From Azospirillum picis (GTDB lineage Bacteria > Pseudomonadota > Alphaproteobacteria > Azospirillales > Azospirillaceae): 64,000 bases of DNA. A program made the translations under genes and the position numbers. The stretch covers positions 124,001 to 188,000 of the forward strand of contig NZ_JAGINO010000003.1 of assembly GCF_017876115.1 (NCBI RefSeq). Direction: 5' to 3'. The notes beneath the pieces were generated by a model. The model saw only the letters and a list, made by a program, of their open reading frames with translations, had not been told where the DNA came from and ran no database searches. Each line of letters starts with the position of its first letter. Within the stretch, counting starts at the first letter, position 1. Below, in pieces: positions 45,191-55,228 of the stretch.

Positions 45191-47338
45191 TCAAGACACC
45201 GCGTGCAGCATCAGCCGCGGCGGCGTGCGCTTGCTGCTCAGCGCGCTGCCCCGGCCGGACAGGCTGGGGTTGGTCATGAAGTAATTATGGGCGCTGAACC
45301 CGTCAGGGCCAGCCTTGACGCGATGATACACGCCATCGGGTCCGAGCTTCCAGGTGCTTGCGTCGTCCTTCAGGTTCGCAACCATGATCTGGTCGAGCAC
45401 CTGTTCGTGCACCGTCGGGTTTTCGATCGGCACCAGCGTTTCGATCCGGCGGTCGAGGTTGCGGGTCATCCAGTCGGCGGAGGAGATGAAGATCTTGGCC
45501 TGGTTGCTCGGCAGGCCGTGGCCGTTGCCGAAGCAGATCACGCGGCCATGCTCCAGGAACCGGCCGACGATGCTGCGCACGCGGATGTTCTCCGACAGGC
45601 CCTTCACCCCTGGCCGCAGGCAGCAGATGCCGCGGATGACCATGTCGATCTGCACCCCGGCCTGGGACGCCTTGTACAGCTTGTCGATGATGACCGGGTC
45701 GACCAGCGAGTTCAGCTTCACCCAGATCGCGGCCGGCCGCCCGGCGGCGGCATGGGCGATCTCCGCCTCGATCAGGTCCGACAGCCGCTGCCGCAGGGTG
45801 ATCGGCGCGATGGCGATCTTCTCCAGCACCTTGGGCGTGGCATAGCCGGTCATGAAGTTGAACATCACCGCGGCGTCGTGGCAGAGCGCCGGGTCGCAGG
45901 TGAAGAAGGACAGGTCGGTGTAGACCTTGGCGGTGATGGGGTGGTAGTTGCCGGTGCCGAAGTGCACGTAGCTGCGCAGCGCCTTCTTCTCGCGCCGGAC
46001 CACCAGCGACACCTTGGCGTGCGTCTTCAGATCGACGAAGCCGTAGACGACCTGGGCGCCGGCGCGCTCCAGGTCGCGTGCCCAGCGGATGTTGGCCTCC
46101 TCGTCGAAGCGCGCCTTCAGTTCCACCAGCGCCGTCACCGACTTGCCGGCCTCCGCCGCCTCGATCAGCGCCGCGACGATCGGGCTGTCCTTGCTGGTGC
46201 GGTAGAGCGTCTGCTTGATGGCGACGACCTGCGGGTCGCGCGCCGCCTGGCGGATGAACTGCACCACCACGTCGAACGATTCGTAGGGATGGTGGACGAC
46301 GATGTCCTTGTGCCGGATCGCCGCGAAGCAATCGCCGCCGAAGTCGCGGATCCGCTCGGGGAAGCGGGCGTTGAAAGGGCGGAAGACCAGATCGGGCCGT
46401 TCGTCGACGATGAGCTGCTTGGTATCGGTGAGGCCGATCAGGCCGTCGAGGACGAAGACGTCGTCGGACACCACGTTCAGTTCGTGGCGCAGGAATTCAC
46501 GCAGGTCGGCGGCCATGCCGCTGTCGGTGGCCAGCCGGATCACGCTGCCGCGCCGGCGGCGCTTCAGCGCGCTTTCGAAGGTGCGGACCAGATCCTCGGC
46601 CTCTTCCTCGATCTCGATCTCGCTGTCGCGCAGGACGCTGAAGACGCCGTGCGCCTTGACCTGGAAGGGAGGGAACAGGCGGTCAATGAACAGCATCACA
46701 GCCTTCTCGAGCTGGATGAAGCGGGTGTCGGAACCGGGCAGCCGGATGAAGCGCTCCAACTGCGACGGCAGCGGCACCAGTGCGTCGATGTGGCGTCCCT
46801 TGACCGGGTCGTGAAGCTGAAGCGCGAGCGAGAATCCCAGGTTCGGCAGGAAGGGGAAGGGATGCGCCGGATCGACAGCGATCGGCGTCAGGATCGGGAA
46901 GATGTCGTCGAGGAACTTGGCCTCCAGCCAGTCCTTCTCGCCGTCGCTCAACTCGTCGGCATCGACCACGCTGATGCCCGCCTCGCGCAGATCCACCTTC
47001 AGGCTGCGCCACATCGCCTGCTGGCTGTCCATCAGCGCGATGATGCGCTGCTTCACCGCGGCGAGCTGCTGGGTCGGCGTCAGGTTTTCCGGGCTCGGCG
47101 TCTTCACGCCGGCCGCCACCTGCCCCTTCAGGCCGGCGACGCGGACCATGTAGAACTCGTCGAGGTTGCTGGCGGAAATCGACAGGAAGCGCAGCCGCTC
47201 CAGCAGCGGATGGTTCGGGTTGGCCGCCTCGTCCAGGACGCGCTGGTTGAAGGCCAGCCACGAAAGCTCCCGATTGATGAAGCGTTCCGGGGCGTTGGGC
47301 TCGATGCCGGCCGCCTCGAGTTCCTGGAGATGCGTCAC
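45191..47338 (-). CDS. ppk: Polyphosphate kinase 1
   Basis: PPK1 reversibly polymerises the gamma-phosphate of ATP into polyphosphate. The 715-residue protein matches family length and the four-domain layout: N-terminal [20 protein letters not shown], head domain with [12 protein letters not shown], and the two catalytic C-domains with the conserved histidine regions [27 protein letters not shown] and [16 protein letters not shown]. The start is a GTG with AGAGG five to six bases upstream. It is divergent from sixA and upstream of ppx, so synthesis and degradation enzymes share one transcript. Confidence 0.97.
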   Translation of the reverse strand: MTHLQELEAAGIEPNAPERFINRELSWLAFNQRVLDEAANPNHPLLERLRFLSISASNLDEFYMVRVAGLKGQVAAGVKTPSPENLTPTQQLAAVKQRIIALMDSQQAMWRSLKVDLREAGISVVDADELSDGEKDWLEAKFLDDIFPILTPIAVDPAHPFPFLPNLGFSLALQLHDPVKGRHIDALVPLPSQLERFIRLPGSDTRFIQLEKAVMLFIDRLFPPFQVKAHGVFSVLRDSEIEIEEEAEDLVRTFESALKRRRRGSVIRLATDSGMAADLREFLRHELNVVSDDVFVLDGLIGLTDTKQLIVDERPDLVFRPFNARFPERIRDFGGDCFAAIRHKDIVVHHPYESFDVVVQFIRQAARDPQVVAIKQTLYRTSKDSPIVAALIEAAEAGKSVTALVELKARFDEEANIRWARDLERAGAQVVYGFVDLKTHAKVSLVVRREKKALRSYVHFGTGNYHPITAKVYTDLSFFTCDPALCHDAAVMFNFMTGYATPKVLEKIAIAPITLRQRLSDLIEAEIAHAAAGRPAAIWVKLNSLVDPVIIDKLYKASQAGVQIDMVIRGICCLRPGVKGLSENIRVRSIVGRFLEHGRVICFGNGHGLPSNQAKIFISSADWMTRNLDRRIETLVPIENPTVHEQVLDQIMVANLKDDASTWKLGPDGVYHRVKAGPDGFSAHNYFMTNPSLSGRGSALSSKRTPPRLMLHAVS

Positions 47339-47503
47339 GTCAACCTCTGACAGTCTTGGACCTGAAAGCCGCGCGCCGGCCGCCTCGCGCGGCCGACATG
47401 CGGATATATGGTGGGGAGACAGGATATCCCAGATGCGTTACGGTTTCAGGACTCTCGATCGGCGATCTGCCGCAACGCCTCCCCCATTCGATCAGCCCGC
47501 ACC

Positions 47504-48022
47504 ATGAAGACGCTGTTCCTGCTGCGCCATGCCAAGTCCTCCTGGGACGATCCGTCACTGGACGATCATGACCGGCCGCTGAACGCCCGAGGCGAGCGGG
47601 CCGCCACGCTGGTCGGCCGGTACCTGGCCAAGCATCATGCCCGCATCGACCTGGTGCTCTGCTCGACCGCGGTGCGGGCCGTGGAGACGCGCAAGCGGGT
47701 GATGGCGGCGCTCGGCGCGCCGTTCCCGCCGGTCGAGCATGAACGCGGCCTCTACCTGTGCGGCTCACGCACGCTGCTGGAACGGCTGCGCGACGCTCCC
47801 GACACCGCCACCGGCTTGATGCTGGTGGCGCACAATCCCGACCTTCACGAACTGGCGAACACGCTGACCGGCTCGGGCGACCATGACCTGCGCCATGCGT
47901 TGACGGACAAGTTCCCCACCGCGGCCTGCGCGGTCCTGGTGTTCGAGACGCAGTCCTGGTCCGACCTGGAATTGGCCGCCGGCCGGCTGGCGGATTTTGT
48001 GCAGCCGCGTAAACTCGCTTAA
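47504..48022 (+). CDS. sixA: SixA-type phosphohistidine phosphatase
   Basis: The 172-residue protein belongs to the histidine phosphatase superfamily, SixA branch. The catalytic RHG variant is LFLLRHAKSSWDDPSLDDHDRPLNARGER and the second histidine lies in LMLVAHNPDLHELANTLTGSGDH. SixA removes phosphate from phosphohistidine in phosphotransfer proteins. The ATG at 47504 directly precedes the core; no clear ribosome-binding site is seen. Its place next to ppk and the CYTH-CHAD gene suggests a link to phosphate or polyphosphate metabolism. Confidence 0.9.
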   Translation: MKTLFLLRHAKSSWDDPSLDDHDRPLNARGERAATLVGRYLAKHHARIDLVLCSTAVRAVETRKRVMAALGAPFPPVEHERGLYLCGSRTLLERLRDAPDTATGLMLVAHNPDLHELANTLTGSGDHDLRHALTDKFPTAACAVLVFETQSWSDLELAAGRLADFVQPRKLA

Positions 48023-48103
48023 CCCGCAGCGCCGGTTGGGGTATCCACGGAATCCGCACCAGGCCCACGGCCGCTTCGGCCTGAACCGGGAGGATGCCGA
48101 CCT

Positions 48104-49720
48104 TTGCCACCCCCGACTTCATCTCCCTCCTCGCCTCCTGCCCCGCCGCCAGCCCCCTCCCCCGCCGCCCCGCCGCCCGCCGCGCGCGAGGTGGAGCTGA
48201 AGCTGCACGCCGCCCCCGCCGACCTTGCGCGGGTGGCAACGCTGCCCGCCCTGCTGGCCCAGGCCGACGGACCGGCGGCGCAGCAGCGCCTGCGTACCGC
48301 CTATTTCGACACGCCGGACCTGAAGCTGGCGGCCAACGGCGTGGCGCTGCGGGTCCGCCAGGAAGGCGACCGCTTCGTCCAGACTTTGAAGACCGTCAAC
48401 AGCGCCACCCCCGGCGATTCGGCGGCGGTGTCGGTGCGGCGGGAATGGGACTGGCCTGTGACGGGAGAGGCGCTGGACCGGAAGCTGCTGGCGGATCCGG
48501 GCGTGGCCGGGCTGGTGCCCGCATCGGCGCTGGACGCGCTTGACTGCCTGTTCATCACCGACTTCCGCCGCACAACCCTGCTCGTCCGGCCCGACCCGCT
48601 GACGGCGGTCGAGGTGGCGGTCGACGACGGCCGGGTCTATGCCGGCGGCGAGTCCCTGCCGATCAGCGAGGTGGAACTCGAACTGAAGGCCGGCCGCGTC
48701 GCCAGCCTGTTCGACCTGGCGCTCACGCTCCAGACGGCGATCCCGATGCGCATCGGCACCGAGAGCAAGGCGGAAACGGGCATAAGGCTGGTCACCGGAA
48801 AGGCGCCGGGACCGGTTGATGCCGAGCCGCTCGGCCTGTCGCCGCTGACCACGGCGGCGGAGGCCTACCGCCACATCCTGCGCCACGCCCTGCGCCATTT
48901 CCTGGCCAACGAGGCTTGCGCACTGGGTGGCGGCGACGTCGAGGGCCTGCACCGCATGCGCATCGCGCTCAGGCGCCTGCGGCTCGCCCACCGCTTCTTC
49001 GCGCCGCTCGTGGACTCGCCCGACGCCGACCGGCTGGTTGCCGAAAGTCGCGCGCTGGCCAAGCGGCTGGGACCGGCCCGCGGGTGGGACGTGCTGATGT
49101 CCGGCGTCATCGACCCGCTGCTGGCCGGCTGCGAAACGCCCGCATCCGTCGACCGGGCGGCGCTGGAGCGGCTGGCGGCGCTCACCCGCTCGGCCGGGGC
49201 CGGTCCCGCGCGCGAGGCGATGGCCGCCATCCTCGCCCCCGACTGCACCAGGATGATCCTGGCCCTCGCCGGCTGGCTGGAACATGGCCGCTGGGTATCC
49301 GACGCGCAGGGTGAGCGCGGTGCGGCGCTGGCGGCGCCGGTGTCGAGCCTGGCCGGGGCCTGGTTGTCGGCGCGGCTGGCGAAGATCGGCAAACAGGCCA
49401 AATTGCCGGACGATCCCAAGGGACGGGACAAGCTGCGCCGGCGCCTGCGCACCCTCCGCTACACCGCCGACTTCTTCCGCGGCCTCTATCCGGAGGACGC
49501 CACCCTGCCCTTCCTCGCCGCCATGGAGCCGCTGCAGAAGGCGCTGGACGCCGAGCAGGACGCCGCGACCGGTGCCCGGATGCTGGCGTCGCTGCCGGGC
49601 GCCGATCCCCGGACCGTGGCCGCCGTCGCGGCCTGGATCGACCGCCGGTCGGAGAAGCGCCGCAAGTCGATGCCCGATCTCTGGAAGCGTTTCCGCGCCG
49701 CCCAGCCATTCTGGTCATGA
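48104..49720 (+). CDS. CYTH-CHAD protein, inorganic triphosphatase / polyphosphate-binding
   Basis: The 538-residue protein has three parts: a low-complexity Pro/Ala/Ser N-terminus of about 27 residues, a CYTH triphosphate-tunnel domain (EVELKLHA with the ExExK motif, YFDTPDLKLAANGVALRVRQEGDRFVQTLKT, EVELELKAG), and a CHAD helical domain from about 260 (VEGLHRMRIALRRLRLAHRFF, LRRRLRTLRYTADFFRGLY). CYTH enzymes hydrolyse tripolyphosphate, and CHAD domains bind polyphosphate. The start is a TTG with GGGAGG upstream. Its position opposite ppk-ppx makes a polyphosphate role convincing. Confidence 0.93.
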   Translation: MPPPTSSPSSPPAPPPAPSPAAPPPAAREVELKLHAAPADLARVATLPALLAQADGPAAQQRLRTAYFDTPDLKLAANGVALRVRQEGDRFVQTLKTVNSATPGDSAAVSVRREWDWPVTGEALDRKLLADPGVAGLVPASALDALDCLFITDFRRTTLLVRPDPLTAVEVAVDDGRVYAGGESLPISEVELELKAGRVASLFDLALTLQTAIPMRIGTESKAETGIRLVTGKAPGPVDAEPLGLSPLTTAAEAYRHILRHALRHFLANEACALGGGDVEGLHRMRIALRRLRLAHRFFAPLVDSPDADRLVAESRALAKRLGPARGWDVLMSGVIDPLLAGCETPASVDRAALERLAALTRSAGAGPAREAMAAILAPDCTRMILALAGWLEHGRWVSDAQGERGAALAAPVSSLAGAWLSARLAKIGKQAKLPDDPKGRDKLRRRLRTLRYTADFFRGLYPEDATLPFLAAMEPLQKALDAEQDAATGARMLASLPGADPRTVAAVAAWIDRRSEKRRKSMPDLWKRFRAAQPFWS

Positions 49721-49870
49721 CCGACCCGCGCCGGGCGCGGCTGGCGCGGCGGCCGCAGGCGCCTATATCGTCTCGGCCTGCTCGGGCCGGCCGTCCCGGC
49801 AGAGGGCACCGATTTTCGTCATAATGCCGGGCGGCTTGCCGCTTTCCATCCGGATGGGCTTCGGGTAAAA

Positions 49871-49885
49871 GAACACTCCATGAAC
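49871..49885. promoter_or_regulatory. LexA (SOS) box overlapping the uvrA start codon
   Basis: GAAC-ACTCCAT-GAAC is a perfect match to the alphaproteobacterial LexA consensus (GTTC-N7-GTTC on the other strand). The ATG of uvrA at 49880 lies within the box. A possible promoter TTTCCA-N17-TAAAAG (49843-49871) would place the transcript start only a few bases before the ATG. Confidence 0.88.
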
Positions 49886-52747
49886 AAATACATCAGCGTC
49901 CGCGGCGCGCGGGAACACAACCTGAAGAACGTCGATGTGGATCTGCCCCGCGACGAGCTGATCGTCATCACCGGCCTGTCGGGATCCGGCAAGTCGTCGC
50001 TGGCCTTCGACACCATCTATGCCGAGGGACAGCGGCGCTACGTGGAGAGCCTTTCGGCCTACGCGCGCCAGTTCCTGGAGCTGATGCAGAAGCCGGACGT
50101 CGATTCGATCGAGGGGCTGTCGCCTGCCATCTCGATCGAGCAGAAGACGACTTCGAAGAATCCGCGCTCCACCGTCGGCACGGTCACGGAGATCTACGAC
50201 TACATGCGCCTGCTGTGGGCGCGCGTCGGCATCCCCTACTCTCCGGCCACCGGCCTGCCGATCGAGAGCCAGACGGTCAGCCAGATGGTCGACCGCATCA
50301 TGGCGATGCCGGAAGGCACACGCCTGCTGCTGCTGGCCCCCTTCGTGCGCGGCCGCAAGGGCGAGTACAAGAAGGAGATCCAGGACCTGCGCAAGCGCGG
50401 CTTCCAGCGCGTGCGCGTTGACGGCACCATGTACGAGATCGACGAGGTGCCGGCCCTCAACAAGAAGCTGAAGCACGACATCGAGGTGGTGGTCGACCGC
50501 ATCGTCGTCCGCGAAGGGCTGGGCAACCGCCTGGCGGACTCGCTGGAGACCGCGCTCGGCCTCGCCGACGGCATCGTCTGGGTCGAGAACGCCGAGACCA
50601 ACGAGCAGACCGTCTTCTCGCAGAAGTTCGCCTGCCCGGTCAGCGGCTTCACCATCCCCGAGATCGAGCCACGCCTGTTCTCGTTCAACAATCCGTTCGG
50701 TGCCTGCCCGGCCTGCGACGGCCTGGGCAGCAAGATCTATTTCGACCCGATGCTGGTGGTGCCGGACGAGCGGCTGACGCTGGCCAAGGGCGCCGTCGCC
50801 CCCTGGGCCGGCTCCACCTCCAAATACTACGACCAGACGCTGGAAAGCATCTGCCAGCATTTCGGCGTGTCGATGACCACGCCCTGGCAGGACCTTCCGG
50901 AGAAGGTGCGGCAGACCATCCTGTTCGGATCGGACGGCGCGCCGATCACCATGACCTACGACGACGGTCTGCGGAACTACCAGACCAACAAGGCCTTCGA
51001 AGGCATCGTCACCAACCTGGAGCGGCGCTACCGCGAGACGGAAAGCGCCTGGATGCGCGACGAGCTGTCCAAGTACCAGTCGTCGCAGCCCTGCGAGGTC
51101 TGCAAGGGCGCCCGCCTGAAGCCGGAGGCGCTGGCGGTCAAGATCCGCGGCCGCAACATCTCCGAGGCGGCCGAACTGTCGATCGCCGGTGCCGGAACCT
51201 GGTTCAGCGAACTGAACGAGCACCTGCGCCCGAAGGACCGCGAGATCGCCTACCGCATCCTGAAGGAGATCAACGAGCGGCTCGGCTTCCTCAACGCCGT
51301 CGGTCTCGACTACCTGACGCTCAGCCGCGGATCGGGCACGCTGTCTGGCGGCGAGAGCCAGCGGATCCGCCTTGCCTCGCAGATCGGCTCCGGCCTGACT
51401 GGCGTGCTCTATGTTCTGGACGAGCCGTCGATCGGCCTGCACCAGCGCGACAACGACCGGCTGCTCGACACGCTGAAGCGCCTGCGCGACATCGGCAACA
51501 CCGTGGTGGTGGTGGAGCATGACGAGGACGCCATCCGCAGCGCCGACTATCTGGTGGACATGGGGCCGGGGGCCGGCCAGCACGGCGGCACCGTCATCGC
51601 CCAGGGCACGCCGGAGGAGGTCCGGAAGAATCCGGACAGCATCACCGCCCAGTACCTGAACGGCACCCGCTTCGTCCCCGTGCCCGACGCACGGCGGCCC
51701 GGCCATCCCGGCCAGTTCCTGGAGGTGAAGGGCGCCCGCGCCAACAACCTGCGCGACGTCTCGACCAGGATCCCGCTCGGCACCTTCACCTGCGTGACCG
51801 GCGTGTCGGGGGGCGGCAAGTCGACCCTGATCATCGAAACGCTGTACAAGGCGGTGGCGCGCAAGCTGATGGGCGCCCGCGAACATCCGGCCGAGCACGA
51901 CGAGTTGCTGGGGCTGGAGCATCTCGACAAGGTCATCGACATCGACCAGTCGCCGATCGGCCGCACCCCGCGGTCGAACCCGGCCACCTACACCGGCGCC
52001 TTCACGCCGATGCGCGACTGGTTCGCCGGCCTGCCGGAGGCCAAGGCGCGCGGCTACGGCCCCGGCCGCTTCTCCTTCAACGTGAAGGGTGGCCGTTGCG
52101 AGGCGTGCCAGGGCGACGGCGTCATCAAGATCGAGATGCACTTCCTGCCCGACGTCTACGTCACCTGCGACGTCTGCCACGGCAAGCGCTACAACCGCGA
52201 GACCCTGGAGGTCACCTACCGCGACAAGACCATCGCCGACGTCCTCGACATGACCGTCGAGGAGGGCAAGGAGTTCTTCAAGGCGGTGCCGGGCATCCGC
52301 GACAAGCTGGACACGCTGGAGCGCGTCGGCCTCGGCTACATCCACATCGGGCAGGCGGCGACCACCCTGTCGGGCGGTGAGGCGCAACGCGTCAAGCTGT
52401 CCAAGGAACTGAGCCGCCGCGCCACCGGCCGCACCCTCTACATCCTCGACGAGCCGACCACCGGGCTGCATTTCGCGGACGTCGAGAAGCTGCTGGAGGT
52501 GCTGCATGCGCTGGTCGACCAGGGCAACACGGTGCTGGTGATCGAGCACAATCTGGAGGTCATCAAGACCGCCGACTGGATCATCGACCTCGGCCCCGAA
52601 GGCGGCACCGGCGGCGGCGAGATCGTCGCCGAGGGCACGCCCGAAGATGTGGCCAAGGTGCAGCGCAGCTATACGGGACGCTACCTAGCCCCCTACCTTA
52701 AGGCGAAACCTGCCGCGCGGAAATCGGCAACCCGAAAGAGGGCGTGA
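49880..52747 (+). CDS. uvrA: Excinuclease ABC subunit A
   Basis: UvrA recognises DNA damage in nucleotide excision repair. The 955-residue protein has the two ABC ATPase modules of the family. Module 1 has Walker [20 protein letters not shown], the first zinc-finger pair ACPACDGLG and [11 protein letters not shown], and signature [21 protein letters not shown] with Walker [15 protein letters not shown]. Module 2 has [15 protein letters not shown], the second zinc finger CEACQGDG and [10 protein letters not shown], and [15 protein letters not shown] with [18 protein letters not shown]. It is SOS-controlled by the box over its start codon. Confidence 0.98.
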   Translation: MNKYISVRGAREHNLKNVDVDLPRDELIVITGLSGSGKSSLAFDTIYAEGQRRYVESLSAYARQFLELMQKPDVDSIEGLSPAISIEQKTTSKNPRSTVGTVTEIYDYMRLLWARVGIPYSPATGLPIESQTVSQMVDRIMAMPEGTRLLLLAPFVRGRKGEYKKEIQDLRKRGFQRVRVDGTMYEIDEVPALNKKLKHDIEVVVDRIVVREGLGNRLADSLETALGLADGIVWVENAETNEQTVFSQKFACPVSGFTIPEIEPRLFSFNNPFGACPACDGLGSKIYFDPMLVVPDERLTLAKGAVAPWAGSTSKYYDQTLESICQHFGVSMTTPWQDLPEKVRQTILFGSDGAPITMTYDDGLRNYQTNKAFEGIVTNLERRYRETESAWMRDELSKYQSSQPCEVCKGARLKPEALAVKIRGRNISEAAELSIAGAGTWFSELNEHLRPKDREIAYRILKEINERLGFLNAVGLDYLTLSRGSGTLSGGESQRIRLASQIGSGLTGVLYVLDEPSIGLHQRDNDRLLDTLKRLRDIGNTVVVVEHDEDAIRSADYLVDMGPGAGQHGGTVIAQGTPEEVRKNPDSITAQYLNGTRFVPVPDARRPGHPGQFLEVKGARANNLRDVSTRIPLGTFTCVTGVSGGGKSTLIIETLYKAVARKLMGAREHPAEHDELLGLEHLDKVIDIDQSPIGRTPRSNPATYTGAFTPMRDWFAGLPEAKARGYGPGRFSFNVKGGRCEACQGDGVIKIEMHFLPDVYVTCDVCHGKRYNRETLEVTYRDKTIADVLDMTVEEGKEFFKAVPGIRDKLDTLERVGLGYIHIGQAATTLSGGEAQRVKLSKELSRRATGRTLYILDEPTTGLHFADVEKLLEVLHALVDQGNTVLVIEHNLEVIKTADWIIDLGPEGGTGGGEIVAEGTPEDVAKVQRSYTGRYLAPYLKAKPAARKSATRKRA

Positions 52748-52810
52748 ACAAACGAAGCCTTCGCCGCGTTCCCTTGCCTGTCCTTACGTAAAGCAGGGAA
52801 GATCAAGGGA

Positions 52811-53017
52811 ATGACCAGGACGATCATGACCGGCATCGGCGCCGCGCTCGGCGCGGCGCTCCTGCTGGCGGCCTGCGGCTCCGACGAAACCCGCACCACC
52901 AGCACGACCACCACCACGACCACCACCGTCCCGCCGGGCTACGGCTCGGGCTCGCTGACGACGCCGCCGACCGGGTCGACCACGGTGGAACGCAGCACGA
53001 CGACGAAGAGCGAGTGA
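52811..53017 (+). CDS. Small Thr-rich lipoprotein
   Basis: The 68-residue protein starts with a lipoprotein signal peptide whose lipobox is LLAAC (Cys at about residue 22), followed by a mature part made largely of Thr, with Ser, Gly and Pro. It should be a membrane-anchored lipoprotein of very low complexity. No homologous family is recognisable and a structural or linker role is only a guess. It lies 63 bases after uvrA with a possible ribosome-binding site GAAGATCAAGGGA. Confidence 0.7.
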   Translation: MTRTIMTGIGAALGAALLLAACGSDETRTTSTTTTTTTTVPPGYGSGSLTTPPTGSTTVERSTTTKSE

Positions 53018-53066
53018 CAGCAGCCCGCCTCCGTTTCTTGGTTCAGACAGACTCCTGATCGACTTT

Positions 53067-53098
53067 GGGCCGGCCTTCCGCGAGAGGGCCGGCCTTTC
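53067..53098 (+). terminator. Candidate terminator after the lipoprotein gene
   Basis: GGGCCGGCC occurs twice (53067-53075 and 53086-53094); because its core GGCCGGCC is self-complementary the copies form a stem around CTTCCGCGAGA-type loop bases, followed by TTTCCTTTG. Confidence 0.55.
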
Positions 53099-53137
53099 CT
53101 TTGCCCAGCCGTCGACGACGCATGATATCGTCGCCGC

Positions 53138-53791
53138 ATGATGAATGCGGTTCGCCGTCGCGCGCTCGACACCGTCAAAGGGATCATTCTCCACCGTCTG
53201 GCCGGATACCCGGCGTGCGTTTACCTGTTCGGTTCCTGTGCCCGTGGCGACGGCGGCCACTGGAGTGACATCCATGTCGCGATTGACCCGCTGGAGCCGC
53301 TGCCCGCCGGGTTGATGGCCGACATCGCCGAAGACCTCGAGGAAAGCACCGTTCCCTATTTCGTCGATGTGGTGAACCTCGCCACATCAAGACCGGAGTT
53401 CCAGCTTGAGAACGCGCGTCAGGCTCTGGCACGTCTGCAGGAAAGCCTCCGGCTTCCGGTTGATGACACCGTGCGTGATCCGGCAATTCTTAGCTTCACG
53501 CTCGCTGCGGAAGCCGCCTGGAAGGCGGACCGTGCCATGATCTCCCACGGTTTGGGCGTGGAACGCCCGACTTCCGCCAGCCCCAACTCGATGGTGCGGG
53601 AAAGCCGGATCGCAGGCTTGTTGACCGGAGAACAGGCGGAGGAAGCCATCGCCATGCTGAACAGCCGCAACCCGACGGTCCATACCTATGATGAGGAAAA
53701 GGCGGAAGAGCTGTTTGCCCGGCTGCCAAGCCACGCCCGGCTCATTGAAACCTGGATTTCCGCGTTGCAGGGCTCCATAACCCGCCCCTGA
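53138..53791 (+). CDS. Fused MNT nucleotidyltransferase-HEPN protein (single-chain toxin-antitoxin-like)
   Basis: The 217-residue protein joins two domains normally encoded as separate genes of an MNT/HEPN toxin-antitoxin pair. Residues 20-100 are a minimal nucleotidyltransferase domain (VYLFGSCARGDGGHWSDIHVAID). The GSX10DXD motif is altered: D44 is present but the second Asp is His (H46), and the third position is D77. Residues about 115-212 match the HI0074/HepT HEPN fold (AAWKADRAMISHGL, NSMVRESRIAGLLTGEQAEE) with an intact RNase motif RX4HXY (R177, H182, Y184 in SRNPTVHTYDEE). In characterised pairs MNT modifies that Tyr to silence the HEPN RNase. No separate partner gene is nearby. Confidence 0.82.
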   Translation: MMNAVRRRALDTVKGIILHRLAGYPACVYLFGSCARGDGGHWSDIHVAIDPLEPLPAGLMADIAEDLEESTVPYFVDVVNLATSRPEFQLENARQALARLQESLRLPVDDTVRDPAILSFTLAAEAAWKADRAMISHGLGVERPTSASPNSMVRESRIAGLLTGEQAEEAIAMLNSRNPTVHTYDEEKAEELFARLPSHARLIETWISALQGSITRP

Positions 53792-53827
53792 TCCATGCCC
53801 GTCCGCACAGTCTCCTGGAAAGTTGCC

Positions 53828-55171
53828 ATGACCGACACCCTTCGTCCCGTACACGTCATCGGTGGCGGCCTCGCCGGCACCGAAGCCGCCTGGCAGCTCG
53901 CCACCCGCGGCGTGCCCGTCGTGCTGCACGAGATGCGGCCGGTCCGCAAGACCGAGGCCCACGACACGGAGAAGCTCGCGGAACTGGTCTGCTCGAACTC
54001 CTTCCGTTCCGACGACGCCGAATACAACGCCGTCGGGCTCCTCCATGAGGAGATGCGGCGCTGTGGCTCGCTGATCCTGCGCTGCGCCGATGCGCACAAG
54101 GTGCCGGCCGGTGGCGCGCTGGCAATGGACCGCGACGGTTTCGCCGACGCGGTGACGGAGGCGGTTTCCACCCATCCGCTGATCACCCTCCAGCGCGAGG
54201 AGGTCGCCGGGCTGCCGCCGGAGGATTGGGACAGCGTCATCGTCGCCACCGGCCCCCTCACCTCGCCGGCGCTGGCGGAGGCGGTGCGCGCCCATACCGG
54301 CGAGGAATCGCTGGCCTTCTTCGACGCCATCGCTCCCATCGTCTACCTGGAGAGCGTCGACCTGTCGAAGGCGTGGTTCCAGTCCCGCTACGACAAGCCC
54401 GGCCCCGGCGGCACCGGCAAGGACTACATCAACTGCGCCTTCGAGAAGGACGAGTACCGCGCCTTCATCGACGCGCTGATCGGCGGCGAGAAACTCGATT
54501 TCAAGGAATGGGAGAAGAACACCCCCTATTTCGAAGGCTGCCTGCCGATCGAGGTGATGGCGGAGCGCGGGGTCGACACCCTGCGCTACGGCCCGATGAA
54601 GCCGGTCGGCCTGACCAACCCGCACAAGCCGGAACGCCGCCCCTATGCAGTGGTCCAGTTGCGCCAGGACAACGCACTGGGCACGCTCTACAACCTCGTC
54701 GGCTTCCAGACCAAGCTGCGTCATGCCGAGCAGACGCGGATCTTCCGCATGATTCCCGGCCTGGAGAAGGCGGAGTTCGCGCGGCTGGGCGGCATGCACC
54801 GCAACACCTTCCTGAACAGCCCGAGGCTGCTCGACGGCGCCTTGCGCCTGAAGTCCCTGCCGCGCCTGCGCTTCGCCGGGCAGGTCACGGGCTGCGAGGG
54901 CTATGTGGAAAGCGCCGCCGTCGGTCTGCTCGCCGGACGCTTCGCCGCAGCCGAACGGCTGGGCCGGGAGGCCCCCCGGCCGCCGGTCACCACCGCTCTC
55001 GGCGCCATCCTCGGCCACATCACCGGCGGGGCGGAGGCCGAGACCTACCAGCCGATGAACGTCAACTTCGGCCTGTTCCCGCCGGTCGACGAGAAGATCC
55101 GCGGCCGCGACCGCAAGCTCGCCTACACCCGCCGGGCAATGTCCGACCTCGACGCCTGGCTGAAGGAGTGA
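53828..55171 (+). CDS. trmFO: Methylenetetrahydrofolate-tRNA-(uracil-5-)-methyltransferase TrmFO
   Basis: TrmFO makes m5U54 in the T loop of tRNA with methylene-THF and FAD. The 447-residue protein has the FAD fold [17 protein letters not shown], the family motif [54 protein letters not shown] and the C-terminal [22 protein letters not shown]. The ATG at 53828 gives the normal start, and GGAAAG lies about 10 bases upstream. An in-frame ATG at 53795 would add eleven residues overlapping the gap to the MNT-HEPN gene. Confidence 0.96.
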   Translation: MTDTLRPVHVIGGGLAGTEAAWQLATRGVPVVLHEMRPVRKTEAHDTEKLAELVCSNSFRSDDAEYNAVGLLHEEMRRCGSLILRCADAHKVPAGGALAMDRDGFADAVTEAVSTHPLITLQREEVAGLPPEDWDSVIVATGPLTSPALAEAVRAHTGEESLAFFDAIAPIVYLESVDLSKAWFQSRYDKPGPGGTGKDYINCAFEKDEYRAFIDALIGGEKLDFKEWEKNTPYFEGCLPIEVMAERGVDTLRYGPMKPVGLTNPHKPERRPYAVVQLRQDNALGTLYNLVGFQTKLRHAEQTRIFRMIPGLEKAEFARLGGMHRNTFLNSPRLLDGALRLKSLPRLRFAGQVTGCEGYVESAAVGLLAGRFAAAERLGREAPRPPVTTALGAILGHITGGAEAETYQPMNVNFGLFPPVDEKIRGRDRKLAYTRRAMSDLDAWLKE

Positions 55172-55228
55172 GGCGGGGCCGGCCTCGCGACGCTGGTCGC
55201 CGCGGCCGGCACCACTCCCCCGTCCCCC

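Noticed and set aside
49763..52549. Antisense open frame of 928 codons opposite uvrA
   Set aside because: It is a mirror of the high-GC3 uvrA frame, is His/Asp/Leu-biased, lacks domains, and overlaps a certain gene completely.
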